Below, piece after piece: positions 46,521 to 57,262 of a DNA stretch of 64,000 bases. Made by a program: the position numbers and the translations under genes. This DNA is from Adenanthera pavonina (Eukaryota; Streptophyta; Magnoliopsida; Fabales; Fabaceae): contig JAIVEN010000012.1 of assembly GCA_026686845.1 (NCBI GenBank), positions 1,738,501 through 1,802,500 of the forward strand, written 5' to 3'. Each line of letters opens with the position of its first letter. Position 1 is the stretch's first letter. Under the pieces are notes generated by a model that saw nothing but the letters and a program-made list of their open reading frames with translations, had not been told where the DNA came from and did not search any database.

Positions 46521-46532
46521 GCTCTGATACCA
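46521..46532 (-). promoter_or_regulatory. Primer-binding site of copia E (tRNA-Met)
   Basis: On the minus strand TGGTATCAGAGC, a perfect match, directly adjoining the 5' LTR. Confidence 0.9.
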
Positions 46533-46755
46533 TGACACAAATAGAGGTCAGAAAAATATTCTCTGATAATTTACAATTGAGGAGTACACTTGTATATATA
46601 CAAGTTACCCTAGGACCTAAAACATAAATACAAAATATTTACAATAAATGTAGAGATATAATCCCTGATTCTATGGAAGATAAGAATGTAAAAGAATCAA
46701 TAAATACAATCTAAATAATATCCTAAAATATTCTAGTTTCTAGCATCTTCTAACA
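46533..46755 (-). repeat. 5' LTR of copia E
   Basis: 223 bp, same length as its partner at 43094-43316 and ending TAACA. It is followed by target duplication ATACT. Confidence 0.88.
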
Positions 46756-47102
46756 ATACTGAATCTTTTTTTGTTGACTAGCTTATGTAAAACTACTCTC
46801 TATTAGTGTGGTGCTTATTTAATTTAGAAATGTCTAATTAAAGCAATAAAATAGGGAACTTTAGCTGATTACCTAGAAATGGAAAGCACGAATCAATTTG
46901 AACTTTTTTTTTTTACCAAACTTGCTCCTGAGCATGATATCCCATTAAACTAAGCTCATTGTCAGTTTGTTACTCTAGCATTAGTTAAGTAGAGCTAAAG
47001 TGAGCAACATGTACTAGTTCACTAGAACTAATTTTAGTTAACTACAAGTTAGGATTATGCTAACTATTTTGTAATCTTTTTGGATTTGCAATTGGTTTCT
47101 GA
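46756..47102. other. Spacer between copia E and element D2
   Basis: AT-rich sequence with no gene. D2 seems truncated here, since no 5' LTR, primer site or leader precedes its gag. Confidence 0.4.
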
Positions 47103-47126
47103 AAGCCATTGTAGGCTTTAACTAAA

Positions 47127-49277
47127 ATGAATGAGTTGAATGCTAAATTGGATAGCATGGAGTCTTGCTCCAAATCCCAAAGAAGGCGTGATCAAGTAAT
47201 TATTAAAGAAGACTATCCTAAAAGGGGCAATCAAGTTTCTTCTTTCAAGGATATTAAATCAAAGATCCCACTATTTCATGGTGAGAAAGATGTTGATATT
47301 TACTTGGATTGGGAGAGAAAAGTTGAACAAGCCTCCATATATTGCAACTACTCCGAAATAGAGAAGGCACAATGTGCTTTCCTTCGATTTGGTAAAAATG
47401 TTGCTGCTTGGTGGAAATGGATGGAAACTAGATGAGCTATGAATGGAGAACCTTCCATTATAACATGGAATGAAATGAGAGCAGTCTTGAGGCAAAAATA
47501 CATGACATCCAAAGCTAAAAGTGTGGTTGAACATTCCAAGGAGATGCAAATGCCTGTGGTCCAAAATTCATGTGATTCCTGCTTAGAGAAAGTAGATCGA
47601 GTGGATGATGTTGCTACCATTTCAACAACTAATGATGGAATGAGAGAATCCACTACAGGTATGCCTAATCCTCAAAACTTTGATATTAATGTCTCTTATG
47701 ATTTAACATGTGATAATTCTAGTAAGATAAATAATGTTGCTTGCTTTTATGATATCTCTTGTGAGGGAACAACTGAATTAGAAACCGAATTGGGATGTGC
47801 TGAACTTGAGAATCCCAATGAGTTTAATGTTATTAATTGTGATAATGGGATTGAACATGATATCTTGCTAAATTTTGAAGAGAGAATTAGTCTAGATGTT
47901 GATAGTATTGTGTTAGAAGGCTTAGATGATTCTAGTTGTGCTTCTAGTGTGCAAATTGAAAATAATGTTGTAGCACAATTGGAAGATGAATTTCATAATG
48001 TTGCTTGTGCTTATGAGCAAAATTATCACTGTTTGCATCCTTTAGCTAAAAATCATGATTCATATGTTGTTAATGATTTGATGGAAAATTCTTTGGATAG
48101 TAGCATGCTAGTTTCAAGTGGTGCTAATATTGTGATTCCTTTAGAAATTAGATCTTATGATTACATTGATGAGATTGAGCAAATTGACATGATGATCGGA
48201 GATTTTAGACTTGAAGTTAGCTTGAATGGATATGATAGAAACTGTTATCATGTTTTGGACAAAGCCCATGAGCTATTGCCATGTATTCATTTGTGTGAAA
48301 ATCATGAGAACTTGAAGAGTGAACTAGAGTGAAAAAATGAGAGTGGTAGAAATGAAAGAAGAAAAGAGAGATGTAGGAGAGAAAGTGTCCAAAGAAATAA
48401 AAAGAATGCAAAAAGAGTAAGAGAGAAGAGAAGTGAGAAAAGAGTGAAAAAGAGGAAGAAAAAGAGGAAAAAGAGAAAAGAAAAAGAGAGTTTGAGGAAG
48501 AATGAGAGTGAAAGTGAGTTTAAAGTAGTTTGTACAAAACTCCTTCCTTCTTCATCTCATCTTTCTTATGTGTCTTCATTGTGTTTTCTTCTTCCTTCTC
48601 ATTATGTTTCTAATTTCTTTAAATTATGTCATCTATCATTGTTGCATGAGTCCGCAATTTCTTTTGAGTCCAAATTGCATGAGTCAATAATGAGTTCATT
48701 AGTTACTTTAGTGCCTTCTTTCTCTAGTTTATCCTTCTATGTCATTCCATCTCATCATCATAGTGTTTTGTATTTCCTATGTACTTGTGAAGTAGACCCT
48801 ATTCGTTTTATGTTTTATGTTTATTGTGTATCTCATAAGTCATGTGTCTTTTTGGTTGTTTGTTGGTTTTTCCCATTTCACCTTCATGAGTCTTTTGTAT
48901 TCCATTTTCTATTCAACTCATTCTCTTCTTCTTGTTCTATGTTAGTGTGCGTCACTTTAGTCATTACATCTTCATCTTTGTTCTGTCATTGTGCATCATT
49001 AATGTCATCAAAATCTTTTCAGGTTTTGCATTTATTGCATTATGTTCAAATCTGTCCAGATTTTATCTTCCTTAGTTTTTCTAATACTTTGGTTTTAATT
49101 GAGTCTTCTTGTGTGCCATTTTGTCCCTATTTGTTTCCTTATGTGTCCCTTAACATCTTGGTCCCATTTAAGTATTCTTGTGTCGAGTTTGTGTTTAGCT
49201 ATTTGCTGCAGGTCATTGGTGTATATGCTATGCAGAAAAGTTCAATTTCCTATCCACTAATGCTTGAAGATAGGTGA
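47127..49277 (+). pseudogene. D2: Ty3-type gag followed in the same frame by a family-specific long ORF
   Basis: One reading frame of about 717 codons with two interrupting stops (about 47433 and 48330). N-terminal part: a coiled Gag leader (NELNAKLDSME), then the capsid core IKSKIPLFHGEKD, YLDWERKVEQ and AAWWKWME, followed by TWNEMRAVLRQKY. These are hallmarks of Ty3-type Gag. No zinc knuckle is seen. Next comes an acidic Asn/Asp/Glu-rich region, then a very basic Lys/Arg tract (about 48350-48490), then about 260 residues rich in Ser, Phe, Leu, Cys and His, with hydrophobic stretches. Protease and reverse transcriptase motifs are absent. The same order occurs in element C. Pyrimidine-rich DNA favours open frames, so coding status of the last part is uncertain. 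Function unknown. Confidence 0.65.
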
Positions 49278-50263
49278 TGGAATACGAGCTAGGCTTAATC
49301 AAGAGGAGGAGTTTGGACGAAATATTCAAGAGCTTGGAGGACTTGAAATTCATGAACAAGTAGCTGGACAAGGAACCCAAGTATGGAACAAGAAAGATAC
49401 CTTGCAAGGAATGGGTGGGCCTATGACAAGAGCAAGGACTAAGGTAATGAAGCAAGCTCTCAATGGATTAATTCAAGAAGTAATTGAACAAGAGCCCATC
49501 TACTTAGCTCAATTTTCAGCCCAAAAGGCTTCAAGAAGCATGTTCTTCATGGCTAGTATGCTAGAAACTGATCCAAGCCTAACAAACAAGGCCCAAATAG
49601 AAGAACTCACTTAAAGGAGCATGTGCCAAGCTTGTGACCTTTTAAGTAGTGTTCTTTAATTAAATAAATTAGCAATTTTCTTTTTTTTTATTACTTAATT
49701 CAGAAATAAGGTTTTGACAATTAGTTTCCTATTTTGAATTTATTTGTGAGGATCTCTTTAGATTTGATTTTGTTTCCTATTTTTGGGCACCACTTATTCA
49801 GCATGTATCTAGTCTTATTTTTGTGTAAGGTGGTGCCATTCTAAGAGATTTAGGATCCAAACTATTTTTAGCAAATTAGGGCTAGGGTTTTTGCTTTCTT
49901 TTCCTTTAAAAACGTCACTTTTGTACTGGTAAATGAGAGATGAATGAATAGTGCGTTTTGACAAAAACTTTGTGAGTTTTCTTGTTCTCTTGGTGAGCTT
50001 GAGAGACTCTTTGGCATATCAAAGAGAGTGGTCTTCTCTTTGTGGTGTCTATAGCTAAGGTTTTAAGAAACAAGTTTTCTTGGGGTCTTGCTTCGTGACC
50101 AATAACTTCTGTTCTTCCTATTCGTGCGTTCTTCTGTTTATCTTTTCTGTTTGTTTAATGTGTTCTTGGTATTTTATTTGCTTCTCTTTGATCCTAGCAC
50201 GATCCTTACGTTTCCCATTCGATTGAAGGTTCGTGAGACAAGTTTTACACGGGTTTTCTATCA
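49275..50263 (+). repeat. LTR joining elements D2 and D
   Basis: About 989 bp, TGATGGAATACG start and TTTTCTATCA end. It is followed by a primer site, so it acts as 5' LTR for D. On the left it abuts D2 coding sequence without a polypurine tract. It contains a coding tail (GGPMTRARTKVMKQAL at about 49409), typical of the C-terminus of Ty3 polyproteins. One LTR shared by two internal regions suggests recombination between copies. Confidence 0.6.
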
Positions 50264-50265
50264 TT

Positions 50266-50277
50266 TTGTATCAGAGC
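50266..50277 (+). promoter_or_regulatory. Primer-binding site of element D (tRNA-Met)
   Basis: TTGTATCAGAGC matches the tRNA-Met site with one mismatch, two bases after the LTR. Confidence 0.75.
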
Positions 50278-51520
50278 TCCAATTTGCTAGTATCAAGGTT
50301 GCTTCTTTCTTCTGTCCAGATTTGTTCTTATGCTTCTTTTCTATTTTTTTTGTGGCGTGATTCTTCTCACTTTGTGTCTCTTGTGTGTGGCATCTTCATA
50401 AGTTGTTTATTCTTGTTGTCTTTTTGTTGGATCATCTCTTCCTTGTGACTTGTTCCTATTTCTTGTTGTCTTATGTCCAGATTTGAAGTTTTCTAAAAAA
50501 AAAAAATTTAGAATTATTTTTGTTGTTGCAATTTTCAGTATTTTCCAGAAAGTATGAATTTGTGTGTGTCCAGTTAAAAAAAATTCGAAAAAAAATAGTT
50601 TCTGTTAAAAAAAAAAGGATAAAAAAAAACAAAAGAAGAAGAAAAGAAAATAAGCAGCAAAAAAGAAAAAAATGAAAAAAAAAAGAAGAAAGAAATTTAT
50701 TACTGGACCTTTCAGATTTATTATATCAATCAACTAGTTGATGGTCAAGATAGAATCTTTCTTGATTGATTGCTTACTTTCCTAATTCATATAGTTTCCT
50801 ATTTTATTGAGTGGACTGCAAGTTGAAAAAAAAAAGTTGGTTCTTTTGTTTTTCTTGCTCTTCAAGTCACATTGGAAATTACTAAATTCAACAAACTTGA
50901 TTAGCAAGCTTCAAACTCTTGTGTGGATTGGTACTTTCCTAATCTTTTTTCCTTTTCTTGTTTCCTAATTTATCATTGTGCTGCAACTTGTTTCCTTTTT
51001 CTTCTATTGTTCTATCTTCCTTTTCTCTTCTTTCTTAGTTTCCTAAATTGTTCATTTTGATTTTCCTTGCTTTATTTGTTGGCTGTCCAGATTTCTTTCC
51101 TTTTCTTTCTTTCTTGTTTTTCACGCCACTTCTCCATAATCTTTCATTCATATTGTTCAATTTCTTTCCTAATTTGTGCTACAGTTATTCCATCTCTTTT
51201 GGTCTCATTTTATGCACGAATTTTAGTTGAGTTTTTGGTCCCAAATTTGATTCTTTGAAACTTGAATTTTGGGCTTTAGCTTTGTGTCGCCACTAATTTT
51301 TACATCCTCTCCCTTTTGATTTGCTGGAGTTGAATTAAGAACACTAAAGAGAGCAAATGAGTGGAAAAAGGCAAGAGTGATTTGCATTATAGAAAAACCC
51401 AATCTTTTTGTGTGAAACACGAGTGCTTATAAAATTTTTGAGTGAAAAAAACGTGAGAAGAGTGTGTGAGGTCCCTATTTCTTTTCTCTTTGCTTTACAA
51501 TAACATTTCAGATTATAAAT
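50278..51520 (+). other. Leader of element D
   Basis: Untranslated leader with pyrimidine-rich blocks and an adenine/purine-rich tract (about 50490-50700). It aligns with the leaders of B1 and C. Open frames here (for example 50124-50448 and 51048-51258) come from base bias. Confidence 0.5.
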
Positions 51521-51931
51521 ATGGCTGTTGGAGAATTTGATCTTAAGGCCTTGTTAAGGACTTTTAATGATCAAATTAAGAAGGTAAATGAAAAATTGGA
51601 TCGCATTGAGTCTCCCTCTCAAACTAAAACAAGGCATGATCCAAAGGTTTTTGCTCACATGGATGTTCTAAGCAACATCAAATCAAAGATCCCATTGTTC
51701 CATGGTGAGAAAGATCTTAATGTTTACTTGGAGTGGGAAAGAAGAGTTGAACAAGAATTTGGATGTTGTAACTACTCTAACATAGAGAAGGTGCAATGTG
51801 CTTACCTTCGATTTAGTAAAAAGGTTGTTGCTTGGTGGAAACGAATTGAGTGTCGATGTACTGTTAAAGGAAAGCCTTCTATTGCAACATGGAGTGAAAT
51901 GAAAATGGTCATGAGGAAAAAGTTTGCATGA
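51521..51931 (+). pseudogene. Ty3-type gag of element D, truncated
   Basis: The ATG at 51521 opens 136 codons: a coiled leader (FNDQIKKVNEKLDRIES), IKSKIPLFHGEKD, VYLEWERRVEQ, CNYSNIEKVQCAYLRF, VAWWKRIE and TWSEMKMVMRKKF. This is the conserved capsid core of Ty3-type Gag. It stops at a TGA (51929), where other copies read on. Nineteen bases later minus-strand element C is inserted. To the right of C, D sequence resumes about 1 kb further along, so the middle is missing. Confidence 0.8.
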
Positions 51932-51950
51932 TCTCATGAACAACACCCTC

Positions 51951-52864
51951 TGATGGGAGACACGTTAGGAACGTGTCCTAAGAGCCTTCTTTGATATAAG
52001 GATCGTGCAACTCAAGGAAAGATAAATTGAACACAAGAACAATGAAGAACAACAATGAACAAAAACAAAGTTGACTCGATGAAATAAGAAGACTGAACAA
52101 AATGTTGGTCGAAGGAAGTAGACTCCAAGAGAACCCGTCTCTTGAATCCTAACTCTGGGACGCCACAAGGATCACCACTCCTTGATAAGTCCTCATTCTT
52201 TCTGGCACTCAAGGATAAGCAAGAAAGAACTCACTGAACAACAACAAAGTTGCTGAAAAAGAAATTCATTCATTCATATTGTGTTTGCAAGAGTACAAGA
52301 GGTGCCTATTTATAGGCAAGTATTAACCCACAAACTAACTCTAGTTCAGCCCACAAACCTAACCTTATTAAAGCTCATTAATACAAAAAGGAAACCCTAA
52401 GTCAAAAGGAGCATTTAATTCTAATTTTGAATTTGAAAAAGTTGGCTCCTCTTTAATGCATAAATGAAAAACAAATCAGATTTATGATTGTATGTTCTTT
52501 ATTCAAAAAGGAAACAAATTAACTAAAATAATCATTAAAAACGTCACTTTTAGTGAGCACATGAGAAGCACATGGATTTTAAGTGAATCCTCCTTGTTGG
52601 GCTTTCTCGAAGTTGGGTTCTTTGACTATAATTTGGCTTCTCACTTTCAGCTTGCCTCTTTCTTTGTTTTGGGCCTCAAAATCATTGAAATACAATGGTT
52701 CCATGTTAATAATGTTTTGGATCACCCCATTCATGGCTTTTGTTCTAGCTCTAGTCATTGGTCCTCCAATGCCTTGAAGTGGACCTTGAATTTGTCCATG
52801 GTCCATTGTTGCTCTTAGCTTGCCCTCATCATCAAATGCTTCATGCCTTGATTGTACTCTATCA
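51951..52864 (-). repeat. 3' LTR of element C
   Basis: 914 bp. On the minus strand it starts TGATAGAGTACAATC and ends CCATCA. The first 290 bp continue the open frame of the element (52864 down to 52579). Confidence 0.88.
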
Positions 52865-52878
52865 TTCCCTCCCTCTTT
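52865..52878 (-). promoter_or_regulatory. Polypurine tract of element C
   Basis: On the minus strand AAAGAGGGAGGGAA, directly before the TG of the 3' LTR. Matching tracts occur at 58155 (plus) and 60198-60211 (minus). Confidence 0.85.
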
Positions 52879-52907
52879 GAAAAGATTCGTCCTCGAATCT
52901 CCATAAT

Positions 52908-52967
52908 CTATATGGAAAGAAAGGGAACGATTAAAAACATCAAATAAAAAATAAGGAGTATACTTAC
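52908..52967 (-). other. 60-nt intron-like segment in element C
   Basis: On the minus strand it starts GTAAGTATACTCC and ends TTCCCTTTCTTTCCATATAG, a near-consensus donor, pyrimidine tract and acceptor. Homologous segments of exactly 60 nt are at 30333-30392, 58066-58125 and 60241-60300 (minus). It is also open in frame. Confidence 0.4.
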
Positions 52968-55010
52968 TTTTCAAGCCTGATTGATACATCTTCTTTTCAT
53001 CCCTTGGTTGAACTTGTGGTGTAATAATGACTCTTGGTTGCAAATTCATCCCTTTTAAAGTTTCATCTTTACATTCTTGCATTCCAAACCAATCTCCCGG
53101 ATCAAAAATCTTGTAATGACCATTAGTTTGAAGTGCATAGGATTTGTAGTCATGCATTAGTGCATAAGAACTTGATTTTCCTTCCATAACATCCACACTA
53201 ATAACCTGCAACAAAGAACTAGAGGCAAATTTGACACAACAAGACTCAAGGAAAATTGAGATTGTAGAGTAAACATATGGGATGAAAGCTGGGCAGATTT
53301 TCCCATTATTTGCTAGGTTCAAAATTTGGAAAGATTTGACACCTATGGATGATGCATATGGACAAGACATGGATGGAGCATAGTTCACAAGAGGAATACA
53401 TATGGATGAAAACAAAGTATCACAAAGTTGGGAGGAATAAGAAGAGAATGGGCTACTGGATAGAAAATGGAACACACAAGATTCATGAAAATGAGATGGA
53501 AGAAACCAATAAAGAATCAAAAAGACACATAACTTATGAGACACACAAGAGACATAAAACATGAAATGAGTAGAGACTACTTCACAAATGAATTAAGAAT
53601 GCAGAACACTATGATGAAAATGAAATGAAGTGATATAGATGGATAAACTAGAGAAAGAAGACACTAAATGGTCAAACTGACTTTCTTTCACATTAGATTC
53701 AAGAGGAATTGAGGACTCATAACACATGGATGGACTCAATAGATTATAAGAATCAGAGATAAAGTAAGAAGGATAGAGAAGATGAAAAGAAGGAACATAT
53801 GGAAGATATGAAGGAAGGAGTTGTAAAGAAACTACCTTAAACTCTCCTTTACTCAAACAACTCACAATTGTTTTTGCCTCATTATTCTCATCTTTTCTCA
53901 AACTCTCCTTTTCTTTTCTCTTTTCTCTCTTTTTCTTCCTCTTTTTCATTCTTCTCTCAAGTTTCTTTTCACTCATTTGTTTTCCTCTTTTTTCGTTTTC
54001 TGCACTCTTTCTTTTCCCACTTGGTTTTCACTCTTGTTTTTACCACTCATATTCTTCTCACTTTTATTTTTCTTTTCAAGCTCACTTTTGATTTTCTTGT
54101 GATTTTCATAGAATTGAATACAATGTGTTTCATGGGCTTTCTTTACTTCAAAAGAACAACTATCATTAAATAACCATGAATGCCAAAACACCATATCAAC
54201 ATGCTCCACTTCATCACACACATGAGAACTAATTTCTAATGGTTTAACAATGTGAGTACCACTGGAAACAAGCACACCAATATCAACAATATTCTCTATC
54301 GCCTTACCAGTAGTAACATCTAGAATAGTTGTCTCCACTAATGGTGGTAAATGATCATGATCAATCCCATCAAGAATATCATCAACATTTTCCTCCTTAA
54401 GATTCTCAAGAACATCATACTCTAATTCATAAGAAACATTATCAACACAAGGATTTTGAGAATTAGAGGTACCTTCAAGAGTAGTTGATTCTCTTGGTTC
54501 AACAACCATTGTAGATGTTGAGGAAGATATCTCCTCCATTGGATCTTTTTGCTCCAAATGAGAATCACTAGAACTTGGAACTGAAATTTGCACCTTAGAA
54601 GTTTGCTCCTTTCTACGAGTTGGAAGATACTCATAGAAGTAGTGGTGTGGTGCATACTTTTGCTTCAAAATGAGCTTCATGCAATTCCAAGTAGCACATT
54701 GTTTCTCTTCATGAAGGTGCTTTCTTTCAAATCGTTCCCACCAAACTTTGGCTTTTTCTTCTAAGTGAAGAGTAGCTAATTTCACTTTCTCAGACTCGGA
54801 GTACTGGCAGTCTTCAAACCATTGTTCAATTCTTCCTTCCCACTCCAAGTACATGTCAGGATCTTTCTCCCCACAAAATTATGGGATGTTCAATTTAACA
54901 TCCTTTTTGCATGTAGAAAATTGCATGCTATCCAATTTCACATTCAACTTTTGGATTTGTTCATTAAAAGCTTTCATCAAAACTTTAAGTTCAAGTTCTT
55001 CACCAACCAT

Positions 55011-56335
55011 GCTTAGAATCTCAAATATATTAGTGAATAGAAGACAAAGAAAGGACCTTGCACACTCTCTCACGTGTTTCACTGAACAATGATGCAAATT
55101 CACTCGTGTTTTGCACACTTTAAAGGCTTTTTCCAGAAATGATATAATTATACTCTGGCCTTTTATCACTCACTCTTGCTTCCTATGAGAGTACAAAATT
55201 GAATCTGGACTTAAATCAAGAAGCAATGTTTTAAGTGACAATCTCAAAGTCAAAGATCCAAAAATTCAAATTCTCAAAAGAGTTTAAATTGTTGGTGACC
55301 AACAAAGAAAGATGGGCTTTCTGTTTTTAGCAAAAGAAACGAATTTTTCAGCCAAGAAAAGAGAAAAGGAAATGCTGGAAATTAAGACAAGAAGAAAGAT
55401 GTGGTGTGTATACCAAAGGAAGGAACTTTTAGATGACTATTAAATATGAAACAAGAAAGGAACAAGTTAGGGAATTAAATTATGAAGGAAATAGAATTAA
55501 ACTAGAAGAGTAAAATTCTGGGTAGAAAATAAAAGACAAGAATGGAAACTTACCACAAATGAGAAATTATGAATGGATATTCAAAAGATGATTCTCCTTT
55601 AATGAAATCAGAATAGGGAGCAATAACATTAATGCCCAATCACAAAAAGGAAATTTGTAATTCAAAGTATTACCTTGATTGAAAGATCTCAAAGTGGGAA
55701 AGAAAATAAGATCTCCTTAATTTTTGGAATTTGCCTAGGTAGCCATATTTCTTTTTCTTTCTTTCTTTTTTTTTTATTTTTTTTATAGGCTGCAATCAAT
55801 TCTCTCTTTTTTTTCCCTTCTCTATTTTTTAAAAATCAATTTCGATTTTTTTTTTGGCAAATTCACAAGAAATCTGGGCAGCAACTAAATTCCTTGGGCA
55901 GATAATTAGGAACTCAATGGAAACAAGAATCAAATATGGTAAGATCCGTTAACAAAGAAAATGGACAATGAAATTAGAATAGAGTGCGACAAAATAAGAA
56001 TGAAACGAAAGATCACAAAGTCTGGAAAAAGGATCAAGAACATAGAACAAAAACAGCAAGGCAACAATAGATGAACAATGACAAATAGTATGATGAACAG
56101 TACGGATAAACAGTACTATGAATAGTACACGATGAGCAGTACTGTGAAATCTGGGCAGCAAGAAATGGATGAACAGTACGAAATGAACAGTGATGAGTGT
56201 ACAGATAAACAGTCATAAACAGGGATTGATGAACGGTGAAATGAACAATCACGATTTTCTGGACAATAAGGAAGAATGAGATAAAACAAAGAGAAATGAA
56301 GCAAAACAAAGACACACCTTGATTTGCAAGCCGAA
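55011..56335 (-). other. Leader of element C
   Basis: Between the primer site and gag. It includes a run of ACTGTTCAT-type motifs (56034-56240) and homopolymer-rich sequence (55740-55860). No supported gene. Confidence 0.6.
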
Positions 56336-56347
56336 GCTCTGATACCA
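56336..56347 (-). promoter_or_regulatory. Primer-binding site of element C (tRNA-Met)
   Basis: Minus-strand TGGTATCAGAGC, an exact match, two bases inside the 5' LTR. Confidence 0.9.
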
Positions 56348-56349
56348 AA

Positions 56350-57262
56350 TGATGGAAGACACGTTAGGAACCTGTCCTAAGAGCCTTCTTTGATATAAGG
56401 ATCATGCAACTCAAGGAAAGATAAATTGAACACAAGAACAATGAAGAACAACAATGAACAAAAACAAAGTTGACTCGATGAAATAAGAAGACTGAACAAA
56501 ATGTTGGTCGAAGGAAGTAGACTCCAAGAGAACCCGTCTCTTGAATCCTAACTCTGGGACGCCACAAGGATCACCACTCCTTGATAAGTCCTCATTCTTT
56601 CTGGCACTCAAGGATAAGCAAGAAAGAACTCACTGAACAACAACAAAGTTGCTAAAAAGAAATTCATTCATTCATATTGTGTTTGCAAGAGTACAAGAGG
56701 TGCCTATTTATAGGCAAGTATTAACCCACAAACTAACTCTAGTTCAGCCCACAAACCTAACCTTATTAAAGCTCATTAATACAAAAAGGAAACCTTAAGT
56801 CAAAAGGAGCATTTAATTCTAATTTTGAATTTGAAAAAGTTGGCTCCTCTTTAATGCATAAATGAAAAACAAATCAGATTTATGATTGTATGTTCTTTAT
56901 TCAAAAAGAAAACAAATTAACTAAAATAATCATTAAAAACGTCACTTTTAGTGGGCACATGAGAAGCACATGGATTTTAAGTGAATTCTCCTTGTTGGGC
57001 TTTCTCCAAGTTGGGTTCTTTGACTATAATTTGGCTCCACACTTTCAGCTTGCATCTTTCTTTATTTTGGGCCTCAAAATCATTGAAATACAATGGTTCC
57101 ATGTTAATAATGTTTTGGATCATCCCATTCATGGCTTTTGTTCTAGCTCTAGTCATTGGTCCTCCAATGCCTTGAAGTGGGCCTTGAATTTGTCCATGGT
57201 CCATTGTTCCTCTTAGCTTGCCCTCATCATCAAATGCTTCATGCCTTGATTGTACTCTATCA
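56350..57262 (-). repeat. 5' LTR of element C
   Basis: 913 bp, about 98 % identical to 51951-52864 by eye. It carries the same GGPMTRARTKAM coding stretch. Confidence 0.88.

Larger units (their letters stand above)
43094..46755 (-). mobile_element. Copia element E, internally deleted
   Basis: 223-bp LTRs at 43094-43316 and 46533-46755 (TGACA start, TAACA end) flank a minus-strand copia element. Flanking ATGCT (43089-43093) and ATACT (46756-46760) are a 5-bp target duplication with one change. A perfect tRNA-Met primer site is at 46521-46532, and a polypurine tract (minus) starts at 43317. Gag, protease and the start of integrase are joined directly to the last part of reverse transcriptase and RNase H, so about half of pol is missing. 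The LTRs differ by roughly a tenth of positions, so it is an older insertion than the Sirevirus. Confidence 0.9.
52579..55010 (-). pseudogene. C: Ty3-type Gag, family-specific ORF and Ty3 C-terminal tail running into the LTR
   Basis: Minus strand, about 810 codons from the ATG at 55010. Gag core: a coiled leader, FCGEKDPDMYLEWE, then VWWERFE and TWNCMKLILKQKY. An acidic linker, a basic Lys/Arg tract, a hydrophobic Ser/Phe/Cys-rich region and a more ordinary segment (WFGMQECKDETLKG) follow. The end reads FHIDYGDSRTN, EGGND and GGPMTRARTKAM, typical of the extreme C-terminus of Ty3 polyproteins. EGGND is encoded by the polypurine tract, and the last 95 or so codons lie in the 3' LTR. Breaks: a stop near 54886, a frameshift near 53975 in an A-rich run, and a TAA at 53593. 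Protease, RT, RNase H and the integrase catalytic core are absent. Compared with D2, the order and frame are preserved. Confidence 0.7.
51951..57262 (-). mobile_element. Element C: non-autonomous Ty3-like retrotransposon, structurally complete
   Basis: LTRs 51951-52864 and 56350-57262 (914 and 913 bp) differ at about 17 positions by eye. On the minus strand the order is 5' LTR, perfect tRNA-Met primer site (56347-56336), a 1.3-kb leader, gag from 55010, family-specific ORF, Ty3 polyprotein tail, polypurine tract (52878-52865) and 3' LTR. The length is 5.3 kb. No protease, RT or RNase H motif is present, so mobilisation must come from another element. The flanks do not match (CCCTC versus TGTTT) and about 1 kb of the host element D is missing, so the insertion was followed by recombination or deletion. 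Confidence 0.88.

Noticed and set aside
52012..52212. 66-67 codon frames present twice (also 56411-56611)
   Set aside because: They duplicate because they lie in the two LTRs of element C; no motif.
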